Positions 1 through 7,391 of a stretch of DNA of 64,000 nucleotides are shown here, in pieces; the first letter of the stretch is position 1; each line of letters starts with the position of its first letter. The stretch comes from Oscillospiraceae bacterium (GTDB lineage Bacteria > Bacillota > Clostridia > Oscillospirales > Oscillospiraceae): the NCBI GenBank assembly GCA_017403885.1, contig JAFRDM010000021.1:16139-80138 (forward strand), in the 5' to 3' direction. Below the pieces are notes generated by a model. The model saw only the letters and a program-made list of their open reading frames with translations. It was not told the DNA's origin and did not search any database. The position numbers were made by a program, and so were the translations under genes.

Positions 1-1209
1 CGTGTTGATCTGCGCCGTCGGCGTCAGCCAGCTGACGTCGCCCACGTCCGTGCTGCCCGGCGTGAAAACCGTGCCGTGATACGGCGGCATGAGAAAGTCG
101 TTGATGGGCTTTTCGCCGTTCTGTGTCAGGACGCGCACCCGCTCCGCGATCGCGGCGTCGGCACGGGCGCCGGTGCCGGGCAGTCCCCGCGCGGGCGGAA
201 AGCTCTTTTTCAGCTCTGCGGCGAAGGCCTTCTCCTCGTCCGTGTATGTCGGTACGCCGAGCTCGGCCATGCTGCGGTAGAGCAGCTCCTCCAGCGTAAA
301 ATTCGGCAGCAGCTCCGCCGTGCCGTCGATGAACACGCGCTCGAAGCTCGTGCCGGTCATCAGCGCCGCGCCCCGGGCGACGTCGTCCACGCGCTTCTGC
401 AAAAGCACGGAATCCGCCACCTTGTTCGCGCGCACCATATAGAGCACCGCGGCATTGGCCTGCACGACGTTGGGCGAGACGCCGCCCGCGTCGGTGATCG
501 CGTAGTGGATGCGGCAGTCGTCGGTCATGTGCTCGCGCAGGAACTGCACGCCTATGTTCATCAGCTCCACCGCGTCGAGCGCGCTGCGGCCGTTGTAGGG
601 GTCGCCCGCAGCGTGCGCCGCGCGGCCGGAAAACCTGTACAGCACCTGGATGCTGGAATTGTTCGTCCCGGTCTCGACCTGGTTGACGTCGCCCGGATGC
701 CAGCTCAGCGCGGCGTCGAGCCGCTTCCACAGTCCCTCGCGGGCCAGATAGGCCTTGCCGCTGCCGCCCTCCTCGCCGGGGCAGCCGAAGAAGATCACCG
801 TGCCGCTCCTGCCGCTTTTTTCAAGATAAGCCTTCACGGCCGCGGCCGCCGCGAGCGAGCCCGCGCCGAGCAGATTGTGCCCGCAGCCGTGGCCCGCCCC
901 TCCGGGCACGAGCGGCGCGGGAACCGTCGCTCCCGCCGCCTGGCTCAGCGAGGAAAGGGCGTCGAACTCGCCCAGAATGCCGATCACCGGCGCGCCGCTG
1001 CCGAAGGAGCCGCAGAAGGCCGTATCGATCCCGCAGAGTTTTTCCGTCACCTCGAAGCCGAGCGAGCGCAGCGTCTCGCAGTAGAGCGCCGCGGCCTTGT
1101 ACTCTTTCAGCGACAGCTCCGGGTTTTCCCAGATCCGGTCCGCGATATGCTCATACAGCGCCGCGTCCTCGTCGATCAGGGCGAGGGCGGCTTTCTTCAT
1201 CTCGTTCAT
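1..1209 (-). CDS. M20 family amidohydrolase, AbgB-like (3' part off the left edge)
   Basis: Zinc-dependent amidohydrolase/peptidase of the M20 family, closest in pattern to AbgB-type proteins that cleave p-aminobenzoyl-glutamate, N-acyl amino acids or dipeptides in the cytoplasm. I read the minus strand from the ATG at 1207-1209: 403 codons stay open to base 1, so roughly the last 80 residues of a typical 480-residue family member are missing. Visible motifs are GHGCGHNLLGAG (zinc ligand region, about residue 110), the catalytic CPGEEGGSGK (about 145) and SGRAAHAAGDPYNGRSALDA of the dimerisation domain. GAGG lies 7 bases before the start. It sits downstream of an amino acid ABC importer on the same strand with only a hairpin between, so it may process the imported substrate. 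The exact substrate cannot be read from sequence. Confidence 0.88.
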   Translation of the reverse strand, partial: MNEMKKAALALIDEDAALYEHIADRIWENPELSLKEYKAAALYCETLRSLGFEVTEKLCGIDTAFCGSFGSGAPVIGILGEFDALSSLSQAAGATVPAPLVPGGAGHGCGHNLLGAGSLAAAAAVKAYLEKSGRSGTVIFFGCPGEEGGSGKAYLAREGLWKRLDAALSWHPGDVNQVETGTNNSSIQVLYRFSGRAAHAAGDPYNGRSALDAVELMNIGVQFLREHMTDDCRIHYAITDAGGVSPNVVQANAAVLYMVRANKVADSVLLQKRVDDVARGAALMTGTSFERVFIDGTAELLPNFTLEELLYRSMAELGVPTYTDEEKAFAAELKKSFPPARGLPGTGARADAAIAERVRVLTQNGEKPINDFLMPPYHGTVFTPGSTDVGDVSWLTPTAQINT

Positions 1210-1232
1210 CACGACACCTCTTCCTTTACGGA

Positions 1233-1272
1233 GCGGAGACGGAAGCTATCGGGAGATAGCTTCCGCCTCCGC
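1233..1272 (-). terminator. Hairpin between ABC ATPase and M20 gene (attenuator-like)
   Basis: Eighteen-base arms (1233-1250 and 1255-1272) pair with one mismatch around a 4-base loop. No T-run follows on the minus strand, so this is more likely a partial terminator or mRNA 3'-end stabiliser than a full stop. Confidence 0.55.
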
Positions 1273-1281
1273 TCGCACGCT

Positions 1282-2244
1282 TCAATACAAAACCTTGCTG
1301 AGGAAGTCCCTGCAGCGCGGGTTTTTCGGGTGGCTGAACACTTCCTCGGGCGTTCCCTCTTCCGCGATCACGCCGTCGTGCATGAAGATGACCCTGTCGG
1401 CCACCTCTCTGGCAAAGCCCATCTCATGCGTGACGATTACGGAGGTCATCCCGTCCCTGACCAGGTCGCGGATCAGGTCGAGCACCTCGCCCACCATCTC
1501 GGGGTCGAGGGCCGACGTCGGCTCGTCGAAGAGCATGACATCCGGCTCCATGGCCAGCGCGCGGATGATCGCGACACGCTGGCGCTGCCCGCCCGAGAGC
1601 GTCGAGGGATAGACGCCGGCTTTATCCTGCAGGCCGATGCGCTCGAGCAGCTTCATGGCCTTTTCGTTCGCCGCCCTGATCACGTCGTCGTTCGTTTTTT
1701 CTGTGTTCTCGCCGCGCTTCTTCGCGTCCCTGAGCCGCTGTTTCCCGATCTTGATCGGGGCCAGGGTGATGTTTTCCAGCACCGTCTTGTTGTTGAACAG
1801 GTTGAAGTTCTGAAAGACCATACCCATCTTCTGGCGGCCGAGGTTGATGTCGATCCCGTTTTCTTCTGAAATCTTTTTCAGCAGCGAAGCGTATTCCGCC
1901 CCTTCCGCTTTCGGGTGCTTTTCCTTGAGCAGATCCTCGTCCTTGATCTTCCTGATCGCGGCTTCGTCGTCGAGCCCCTCGCTCAGCAGCTTTTTATAGG
2001 TGTTGGAGGCGCGGATCACGTCCCGGTGCAGATAGGGGTCGGGCGGCGTCATCAGCCTTCCCTCCATCCACACCTCGCCGAAGGTCGGCTCCTCGAGCAG
2101 GTTCATGCAGCGCAGCAGCGTGGATTTCCCCGAGCCGGACACGCCGATGATCACGACCACTTCTCCCTTTTCCACGTGGGTGGACACACCCTTGAGGACC
2201 TGCAGCCCATCGAAGTTCTTGTAGATGTTCTTGATGTCAAGCAC
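1282..2244 (-). CDS. Polar amino acid ABC transporter ATP-binding protein with large insertion
   Basis: ATPase of a GlnQ/HisP-type amino acid importer. Walker A is GVSGSGKST (residues 34-42), Q-loop Gln near 145, signature LSGGQRQR (216-223), Walker B VMLFDEP (236-242) and switch His 273. The protein is 320 residues, against about 240-250 for the family. The excess lies between the first beta sheet and the Q-loop (about 65-133, charged and helical-looking, rich in Lys/Glu), with a smaller one at about 170-188. All catalytic motifs are intact, so the inserts look like surface elaborations rather than damage. Its start overlaps the permease stop by 8 bases, so the two are probably translationally coupled. 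Confidence 0.95.
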   Translation of the reverse strand: MLDIKNIYKNFDGLQVLKGVSTHVEKGEVVVIIGVSGSGKSTLLRCMNLLEEPTFGEVWMEGRLMTPPDPYLHRDVIRASNTYKKLLSEGLDDEAAIRKIKDEDLLKEKHPKAEGAEYASLLKKISEENGIDINLGRQKMGMVFQNFNLFNNKTVLENITLAPIKIGKQRLRDAKKRGENTEKTNDDVIRAANEKAMKLLERIGLQDKAGVYPSTLSGGQRQRVAIIRALAMEPDVMLFDEPTSALDPEMVGEVLDLIRDLVRDGMTSVIVTHEMGFAREVADRVIFMHDGVIAEEGTPEEVFSHPKNPRCRDFLSKVLY

Positions 2245-2914
2245 GGGCTTTCATCCTCCTTTCCATGGACTTGAGCAGCTTGGAGAGGATAAAGGTCAGC
2301 GCGAAATACAGGACGCCGACGATCGCCAGACATTCCATCGTCAGATAGGTATTGCCCTTCACCTTCAGATAGGCCGTCATCAGCTCTCCGACAAAGAAGG
2401 TGGAGGCGAGGGAGGTCTCCTTGACGACCGTGATGAATTCGTTGCCCAGGGCCGGAAGGATATTCTTGATCGCCTGCGGGAGGACGATGGACAGCATCGC
2501 CGTGTGCTGCGTCAGCCCCAGCGAGCGGGCCGCCTCCATCTGGCCCGGATCCACCGCCTCGATGCCGGAACGGATGATCTCGGAGACGTAGGCGCTGGAA
2601 TTGAGGATCAGGACGATCGACACGGAATAGATGTACGGGAGCGAGGAGAGCTTCGGGATGATCATGGGGAACACGAACACGCCGATATAGAGCTGAAGGA
2701 GCACGGGCGTTCCCCTGATGACCTCGACGAATACCGCCACGGCGGCCTTGAGGACCTTCAGCCCGGAGCGCTTCGCCAGCGCCAGCAGCGAGCCGAAGAA
2801 CGCGCCGCCGGCCACGGCTATGACCGACAGCAGCAGCGTGTAGCCAATGCCCTGCAGCAGGAATACCTGCCAGTATTTCGCCATGATATTGGCGACGTTC
2901 GTGAGAAAAACCAT
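2237..2914 (-). CDS. Polar amino acid ABC transporter permease
   Basis: Inner-membrane permease of the HisM/GlnP family (225 residues). Several hydrophobic helices are evident, with the EAA-type loop around [21 protein letters not shown] (only the flanking part quoted) and a typical continuation [13 protein letters not shown]. The N-terminal [20 protein letters not shown] is characteristic of this permease family. It lies between the binding protein and the ATPase on one transcript and presumably forms the homodimeric channel of the importer. The substrate is a polar amino acid or similar small molecule; it cannot be narrowed further. Confidence 0.95.
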   Translation of the reverse strand: MVFLTNVANIMAKYWQVFLLQGIGYTLLLSVIAVAGGAFFGSLLALAKRSGLKVLKAAVAVFVEVIRGTPVLLQLYIGVFVFPMIIPKLSSLPYIYSVSIVLILNSSAYVSEIIRSGIEAVDPGQMEAARSLGLTQHTAMLSIVLPQAIKNILPALGNEFITVVKETSLASTFFVGELMTAYLKVKGNTYLTMECLAIVGVLYFALTFILSKLLKSMERRMKARA

Positions 2915-2958
2915 GAAGGGATACTCTCCTGTGCGTTATTTGCCGAGCGGTGACGGGA

Positions 2959-3876
2959 TCATTCGGTGATCTTGTTGCCGTTGTCGTCAAAGCCGAGCTC
3001 GTCGAGCGTGGAGACGCCGGCATAGACCTTGCAGGCGTCATACCAGCCGCTGTACAGATCGTTCGCCATCGCCTTGCCCAGCGCGGCGTTGACCTTCTCG
3101 AGCAGAGCCGTATTGTCCTTGTTGATCAGGCAGACGTTGTTTTTGTACATGTCGTCGACCACAAAGTCAAAACCTGTAAAAGCGATCTCGCCGTTTGCAT
3201 TGGCGATGATGGATTCTCCGTTGCCGTGTGCGACGGCCAGGAAGTCGACCTGTTTGGCCTTCAGCGCCTCGACGGCCGTGCCCAGATCAACATACACCAG
3301 GCTGATATCAACATCCATATCCCCGAAGGTCTCCTCGACCAGCACCTGCTGGAGCGAGGCGCCCTGATAGCCGATCTTGCTGCCGATGAAATCCTCGGCC
3401 TTGGTGAACTTGCCCTCGTTCTCCTTCAGGCAGATGATGGACTGCTCGGTCTCGTTGTCGCCGGCGACATAGAAATCGGAGATCGCGTAGTTCTGTCCGC
3501 GTTCATAGGTCCAGGAGAAGCCGGAGATGCCGATGTCGGCGTTCCCGGTCTGAACGGCCGCCTGGCAGGCGTCGAAGGACATCGGCTTGATGACCAGCTT
3601 CATATCCAGCTCCTGTGCCAGATAATTGGCCAGCAGCACGTCAAAGCCGACGATCGCGGCGTCGCCGCTCTTCGCCACGTCATAGAATTCCATCGGCGCG
3701 AAGTCGGGAGACATGGCCACCGTCAGCGTGCCGTTGCTGCCGCTTGAGCTGAACTGAGACAGGTATTTGTCGTACGCGGCGGACAGATTCTTCTCGGGAT
3801 TGCTTCCGCAGGCCGCCAGAGCCAAAAGCATTGCGAGGCACAGCAGCATGCACAAATAGCTCTTCATCTTTTTCAT
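2959..3876 (-). CDS. Amino acid ABC transporter substrate-binding lipoprotein
   Basis: Extracytoplasmic solute-binding protein, SBP_bac_3 family, 305 residues from the ATG at 3874-3876. The frame is open 22 codons further up, but GAGG sits 9 bases before this ATG and the signal peptide starts here: MKKMKSYLCMLLCLAMLL followed by lipobox LAAC, so it is a membrane-anchored lipoprotein. The domain pattern is typical: GTLTVAMSPDFAPMEF at the start of lobe 1, GFDVLLANYLAQEL, and GNADIGISGFSWTYERG in the hinge region. First gene of the operon, directly behind a near-consensus promoter. The ligand is probably a polar amino acid, possibly glutamate-, cystine- or dipeptide-like given the downstream M20 hydrolase (inference). 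Confidence 0.94.
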   Translation of the reverse strand: MKKMKSYLCMLLCLAMLLALAACGSNPEKNLSAAYDKYLSQFSSSGSNGTLTVAMSPDFAPMEFYDVAKSGDAAIVGFDVLLANYLAQELDMKLVIKPMSFDACQAAVQTGNADIGISGFSWTYERGQNYAISDFYVAGDNETEQSIICLKENEGKFTKAEDFIGSKIGYQGASLQQVLVEETFGDMDVDISLVYVDLGTAVEALKAKQVDFLAVAHGNGESIIANANGEIAFTGFDFVVDDMYKNNVCLINKDNTALLEKVNAALGKAMANDLYSGWYDACKVYAGVSTLDELGFDDNGNKITE

Positions 3877-3930
3877 CCTTTTCAACCTCACTTTCGTCAG
3901 ATGCCATAAGAAAACTACTTGACGTTTGTG

Positions 3931-3959
3931 AGAATAGCACAAGTGTGCTCGCCTGTCAA
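3931..3959 (-). promoter_or_regulatory. Sigma-A promoter of the amino acid ABC operon with spacer palindrome
   Basis: On the minus strand TTGACA (3954-3959), a 17-base spacer and TATTCT (3931-3936). The spacer carries a perfect inverted repeat AGCACA-CT-TGTGCT (3936-3949) overlapping the -10 edge, a good position for a repressor operator. Lengthwise the site is also flanked by CTTGAC/GTCAAG half-repeats. Confidence 0.8.
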
Positions 3960-4053
3960 GTGATTTTTGTGTTTTTATTCTCTTTTATTTCGATATTTTT
4001 CGTTTTTATTCATTATTAACAGATAATTCAGCAAATTTATGAATATAATTATA

Positions 4054-4089
4054 ATAACCGGGCCGGAACAGCTGTTCCGGCCCGGTTAT
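4054..4089 (-). terminator. Strong palindromic terminator after znuB
   Basis: Two perfect 18-base arms (4054-4071, 4072-4089) meet without a spacer, GC-rich in the middle and AT-rich at the ends, 13 bases beyond the znuB stop. The minus-strand continuation is A/T-rich rather than a clean T-run. Between this and the ABC promoter (about 3960-4053) I see only AT-rich DNA with no gene. Confidence 0.75.
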
Positions 4090-4101
4090 GGAGCGCCCGT
4101 C

Positions 4102-4908
4102 TCAGCCCTTCCGTCCGAAGAGAGAGCAGAGCGCGAAGGCGATAAGCTCCGCCGCGACGACGCTCGCGCCGCTGGGCGTTTCAAAGGCGTAGGAGGCGAT
4201 CATCCCGAACACGAAGCAGAGCACGGAAAGCAGCGCCGCACACAGGATCACGCTGCGGAAGCTGCGGCACAGCTTCATGGCCGAGAGCGCGGGGAAGATG
4301 ATCAGGCTTGAGATCAGCAGCGCGCCCATCATGCGCATGCCGAGCACCACCGTCACCGCCGTCAGCACGGCGAGCAGCGTGTTGTACAGCTCGGCGCGCG
4401 TGCCTGTGGCGCGGGCAAAGGTCTCGTCGAAGGTGACGGCGAAAATGCGCGGATAGAACAGGCAAAAGAGCGCGAGCACCGCCAGCGAGAGGATCACGCT
4501 CAGCACCGCGTCGCCGCGGCTGAGCGAGAGGATGCTGCCGAAGAGATAGCTCGACACCTCGGTGTTCATTCCGCTTGTGACGGACACCACGATTACGCCG
4601 ATCGCCAGCGCGCTCGAGGAGATGATTGCGATGGCGGCGTCGCCCTTGACACGGCCGCTGCCGCGCAGACGAAGCAGCAGCACCGCCGCAAGCATCACCA
4701 CGGGCACCGCCACGCCCAGCGGCGCGAGATGGAAGGCCGAGGCGACGGCCAGCGCGCCGAAGCCCACGTGCGAGAGTCCGTCGCCGATCATCGAATAGCG
4801 CTTCAGGACCAGTGACACGCCCAGCAGCGCCGCGCACAGACTGACCAGCACGCCGACGACGAGCGCGCGCTGGATAAAGTGGTAGGAGAACATGCTCAGC
4901 ATACTCAT
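4102..4908 (-). CDS. znuB: Zinc/manganese ABC transporter permease
   Basis: ABC-3 family metal permease, 268 residues. The start is the ATG at 4906-4908, which overlaps the znuC stop as ATGA; a long open frame upstream is the shadow of znuC. Multiple hydrophobic helices are visible, with family patterns VLKRYSMIGDGLSHVGFGA near the N-terminus and GMRMMGALLISSLIIFPA in the C-terminal half. Last gene of znuA-znuC-znuB and closed by the palindromic terminator. It forms the membrane channel for Zn2+ or Mn2+; sequence alone does not decide which metal. Confidence 0.94.
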   Translation of the reverse strand: MSMLSMFSYHFIQRALVVGVLVSLCAALLGVSLVLKRYSMIGDGLSHVGFGALAVASAFHLAPLGVAVPVVMLAAVLLLRLRGSGRVKGDAAIAIISSSALAIGVIVVSVTSGMNTEVSSYLFGSILSLSRGDAVLSVILSLAVLALFCLFYPRIFAVTFDETFARATGTRAELYNTLLAVLTAVTVVLGMRMMGALLISSLIIFPALSAMKLCRSFRSVILCAALLSVLCFVFGMIASYAFETPSGASVVAAELIAFALCSLFGRKG

Positions 4909-5612
4909 ATCCCGCTCCCCCCCAGAAAGCGCCGTCCGATGGCGCTGCGCCGGTATTCCGCCGCCGTGCCGAAGAAGAGCTGGCGGCGGCCGAGATGGAG
5001 GATATGCGTGGCGTAGCGCACGGCCTCGTGGATATCGTGCGTGACCATGATCACGGAGATGCCGTCGCAGAGATTGACGAGCTTGATGAGATTGTACATC
5101 TCCCCCGCCGCCACCGGGTCGAGCCCGGTCACCGGCTCGTCGAGCAGGAGCAGCTTTTTCGTCGCGCACAGGGCGCGGGCGAGCAGCACACGCTGCTGCT
5201 GTCCGCCGGAGAGCTCCTGATAGCCGGCGTTTTTGAGGTCCTCGATACCCATGCGTTCGAGGTTTTCCTCCGCGCGGCGTCTGTCCTCCGCGCCGTAAAA
5301 AAGCCTTCCGTCCAGCGAGTTGAGGCAGCCCGAGAGCACGACCTCCCACACGCTGGCGGGAAAGTCGCGCTGGATCTCCGTCTGCTGCGGAAGATAGCCG
5401 ATCTCGCTGCGTTTGAGACCGTCGCCGAGCGTGATCCTGCCGGAGGCGGGCGCCTTGAGCGAGAGCAGGCCGCGGATCAGCGTGGATTTGCCCGATCCGT
5501 TTTCACCCACGACGCAGAGATAATCCCCGGCCCTGAGCGCAAAATCGACGCCCTCGAGCACCGTTCTGCCGTCATAGGAGAACGAGGCGTTTTCACATGT
5601 CAGGATCGCCAT
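4905..5612 (-). CDS. znuC: Zinc/manganese ABC transporter ATP-binding protein
   Basis: ATPase of the metal importer, 235 residues from the ATG at 5610-5612. That ATG shares one base with the znuA stop (TGATG), and the 13 codons upstream in frame lie inside znuA. Walker A GENGSGKST, signature LSGGQQQRVLLARAL, Walker B LLLLDEP and switch His in VTHDIHEAVR are all present. The pattern IGYLPQQTEIQRDFPASV around the Q-loop is typical of ZnuC/MntB-type metal transporter ATPases. Confidence 0.94.
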   Translation of the reverse strand: MAILTCENASFSYDGRTVLEGVDFALRAGDYLCVVGENGSGKSTLIRGLLSLKAPASGRITLGDGLKRSEIGYLPQQTEIQRDFPASVWEVVLSGCLNSLDGRLFYGAEDRRRAEENLERMGIEDLKNAGYQELSGGQQQRVLLARALCATKKLLLLDEPVTGLDPVAAGEMYNLIKLVNLCDGISVIMVTHDIHEAVRYATHILHLGRRQLFFGTAAEYRRSAIGRRFLGGSGI

Positions 5613-6574
5613 CAGCCCAGCGCCTCCTTTACGCTTTCGGTGTTGGCCCACATCAGGTCGAGATAGTTCGCGCCGTTTTTCAGATCGTCGGCGCTCACGG
5701 TATGACAGGTATGGAACAGCCGCTTCCGGCAGCCGGTCTCCTCGCAGATCACGTCCGCCATTTTCTGGTCGGAATACTCGATATACAGCACGGCCGGCGT
5801 TCCCTCGGCGCGCACACGGTCGATCAGAAAGGCGACCGTGCGTGCGGAGGGCTCGGTGTCGTCGGCGCAGCCGGGAAAGGCCGCGAAGTAATCCAGGCCG
5901 TATTCCTCGACGAAATAGCGTGCGGGGAAGCGGTCGGCAAAGATCAGACAGCTTCCGCGCGCCTCCCTAATGATGCTGCGGAAGGCCGCGTCGAGCTCGT
6001 CGAGCTTTTCACAGTAGCGCTCGCAGTTGAGCCTGTAGGTCTCCGCTCCCGCGCCGTCGAGCGCGCAGAGCTCGTCCCGGATCGCGCGGCAGATGGCTGC
6101 GGCGTTGCGCGGCGAGGTCCATACGTGCTCGTCGTACTCCGGCCCGTCCTCTTCGCCCTCTTCCTCATGGACGCGCTGCATGCCCTCCTTGCGCTCTTCC
6201 TCGATCGCGTCCACGCAGTCGAGCATCCTCAGCATGCCGAACTTTCCCGCCGCGCCGTCCAGCAGCGTATCGAGCCAGGCCTCGGACTCGCCTCCGTTGC
6301 AGATCAGCAGATCGCAGCTTTCGATGCGCACGAGGTCCTGCGGCGTGGGTTCGTAGCTGTGCGTCTCCGCGCCGGGCGGGACGAGCAGCACGATCTCGCA
6401 GCGCCCGCCGCACAGCTCCCGCGCGAAATCATAGGCCGGGAACAGCGTCGCAACGACCGTGAGAGCTTTATTCGATTGTCCCTCCGGCGCAGCCGTGTCT
6501 CTTCCCGCTCCGCAGGCGGTCAGGGAGAGGAGCAGCCCCAGCGCGAGCAGCGCGGAGAGGAGCTTCTTTTTCAT
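5612..6574 (-). CDS. znuA: Zinc/manganese ABC transporter substrate-binding lipoprotein
   Basis: Cluster A-1 metal-binding lipoprotein, 320 residues from the ATG at 6572-6574, preceded by GGTGAG (a GTG three codons earlier is possible). The signal peptide ends in lipobox LTACG. The first metal His is in GAETHSYEPTP, preceded by VATLFPAYDFA; the second is in DEHVWTSP. An acidic stretch HEEEGEEDGPEYDEH lies between them, like the flexible His/Asp loop of ZnuA. Where canonical ZnuA has the third His (FHDAFGYFAKRYGL type) this protein has ADRFPARYFVEEYGL, without His; the later GCADDTEPSA matches a clostridial subgroup. Metal preference is therefore uncertain. Confidence 0.92.
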   Translation of the reverse strand: MKKKLLSALLALGLLLSLTACGAGRDTAAPEGQSNKALTVVATLFPAYDFARELCGGRCEIVLLVPPGAETHSYEPTPQDLVRIESCDLLICNGGESEAWLDTLLDGAAGKFGMLRMLDCVDAIEEERKEGMQRVHEEEGEEDGPEYDEHVWTSPRNAAAICRAIRDELCALDGAGAETYRLNCERYCEKLDELDAAFRSIIREARGSCLIFADRFPARYFVEEYGLDYFAAFPGCADDTEPSARTVAFLIDRVRAEGTPAVLYIEYSDQKMADVICEETGCRKRLFHTCHTVSADDLKNGANYLDLMWANTESVKEALG

Positions 6575-6592
6575 ATAACTCACCGTCTTTTG

Positions 6593-6621
6593 ATTTTACA
6601 GCATTCGCCGGCGCTTTGCAA
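6593..6621 (-). promoter_or_regulatory. Promoter of znuACB
   Basis: Minus strand TTGCAA (6616-6621), 17-base spacer, TAAAAT (6593-6598), 19 bases before the znuA start. I could not see a Zur-like palindrome. Confidence 0.7.
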
Positions 6622-6636
6622 GGGAAAACGGGGCCG

Positions 6637-6665
6637 TTGACAAGGGCCGGGCGACGCTTTACAAT
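6637..6665 (+). promoter_or_regulatory. Promoter of the LOG-family gene
   Basis: TTGACA (6637-6642), 17-base spacer, TACAAT (6660-6665), divergent from the znu promoter with only about 15 bases between the two -35 boxes. Confidence 0.8.
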
Positions 6666-6697
6666 GTCGATGTGAAGGAACAGCGAGGGAGAGAGAC

Positions 6698-7273
6698 ATG
6701 AAGATCTGTGTTTTCGGCGCTTCGAGCGAAACGCTGGCAAAGGAATATTTCGACGCGGCCCGCCGTCTCGGCGAGCTGATGGCCGCCGGCGGCCACACGC
6801 TCGTGTACGGAGGCGGGAACGACGGGCTGATGCGCGCCTGCGCCGACGGCGTGAAGAGCGGCGGAGGCACGGCGATCGGCGTTGCGCCCCGCATGTTCGA
6901 CGAGGGCGACTTCCTGCGCCGCGACTTCGGCGAGCTCGTTTTCACCGACACGATGGCAGCACGCAAGGAACTGATGCGCTCGCTCGCCGAGGCCTTCATC
7001 GTTCTGCCGGGCGGCACGGGCACGATGGACGAATTTTTCGAGACGCTGACGCTCAAGCAGCTCGGCGTGCAGGGGAAGGCGATCGTGCTGCTCAACACGC
7101 TGGGCTATTTCGATGCGCTCCACGCCCTGCTGCTGGACATGGTCGAAGGGGGCTTTGCCGGACCGAGCATGCCGGGCATGATCTCCCTGTGCGCCACGCC
7201 GGAAGAAGCGCTTGCTCACGCTCTGATCCCCGACGCGACCGGCATGCGCAGCCGCGCGGACTACAACAAATGA
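6698..7273 (+). CDS. LOG family protein (TIGR00730 type)
   Basis: Rossmann-fold protein of 191 residues with the family signature PGGTGTMDEFFETLT (PGGxGTxxE) and N-terminal ICVFGASSE plus YGGGNDGLM nucleotide-binding pattern. Relatives are nucleoside 5'-monophosphate phosphoribohydrolases (plant LOG cytokinin-activating enzymes and bacterial YvdD/PpnN-like proteins), once misannotated as lysine decarboxylases. The start at 6698 has GAGGGAGAGA just upstream. It is monocistronic between its own sigma-A promoter and a clear terminator. Its physiological nucleotide substrate here is unknown. Confidence 0.9.
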   Translation: MKICVFGASSETLAKEYFDAARRLGELMAAGGHTLVYGGGNDGLMRACADGVKSGGGTAIGVAPRMFDEGDFLRRDFGELVFTDTMAARKELMRSLAEAFIVLPGGTGTMDEFFETLTLKQLGVQGKAIVLLNTLGYFDALHALLLDMVEGGFAGPSMPGMISLCATPEEALAHALIPDATGMRSRADYNK

Positions 7274-7279
7274 ATTCCC

Positions 7280-7310
7280 GCCCGGGACATGCTGTTCCGG
7301 GCTTTTTTCT
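7280..7310 (+). terminator. Rho-independent terminator of the LOG gene
   Basis: Stem 7280-7287/7295-7302 (one G-T pair) followed by TTTTTTCTTT. Confidence 0.9.
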
Positions 7311-7323
7311 TTCCCCGCCGCTA

Positions 7324-7352
7324 TTGAAAAAAAGCGAAGATTTTGATATGAT
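7324..7352 (+). promoter_or_regulatory. Promoter of the recJ-rel operon
   Basis: TTGAAA (7324-7329), 17-base spacer, TATGAT (7347-7352), about 40 bases before the recJ start and directly behind the previous terminator. Confidence 0.8.
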
Positions 7353-7391
7353 TAGTTATTAATAAAAATATAGAAATACAGGTTGCTGCTT

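Noticed and set aside
4039-4311. A 90-codon plus-strand frame starting near the znuB terminator
   Set aside because: It runs through the palindromic terminator and antisense to znuB; no ribosome site.
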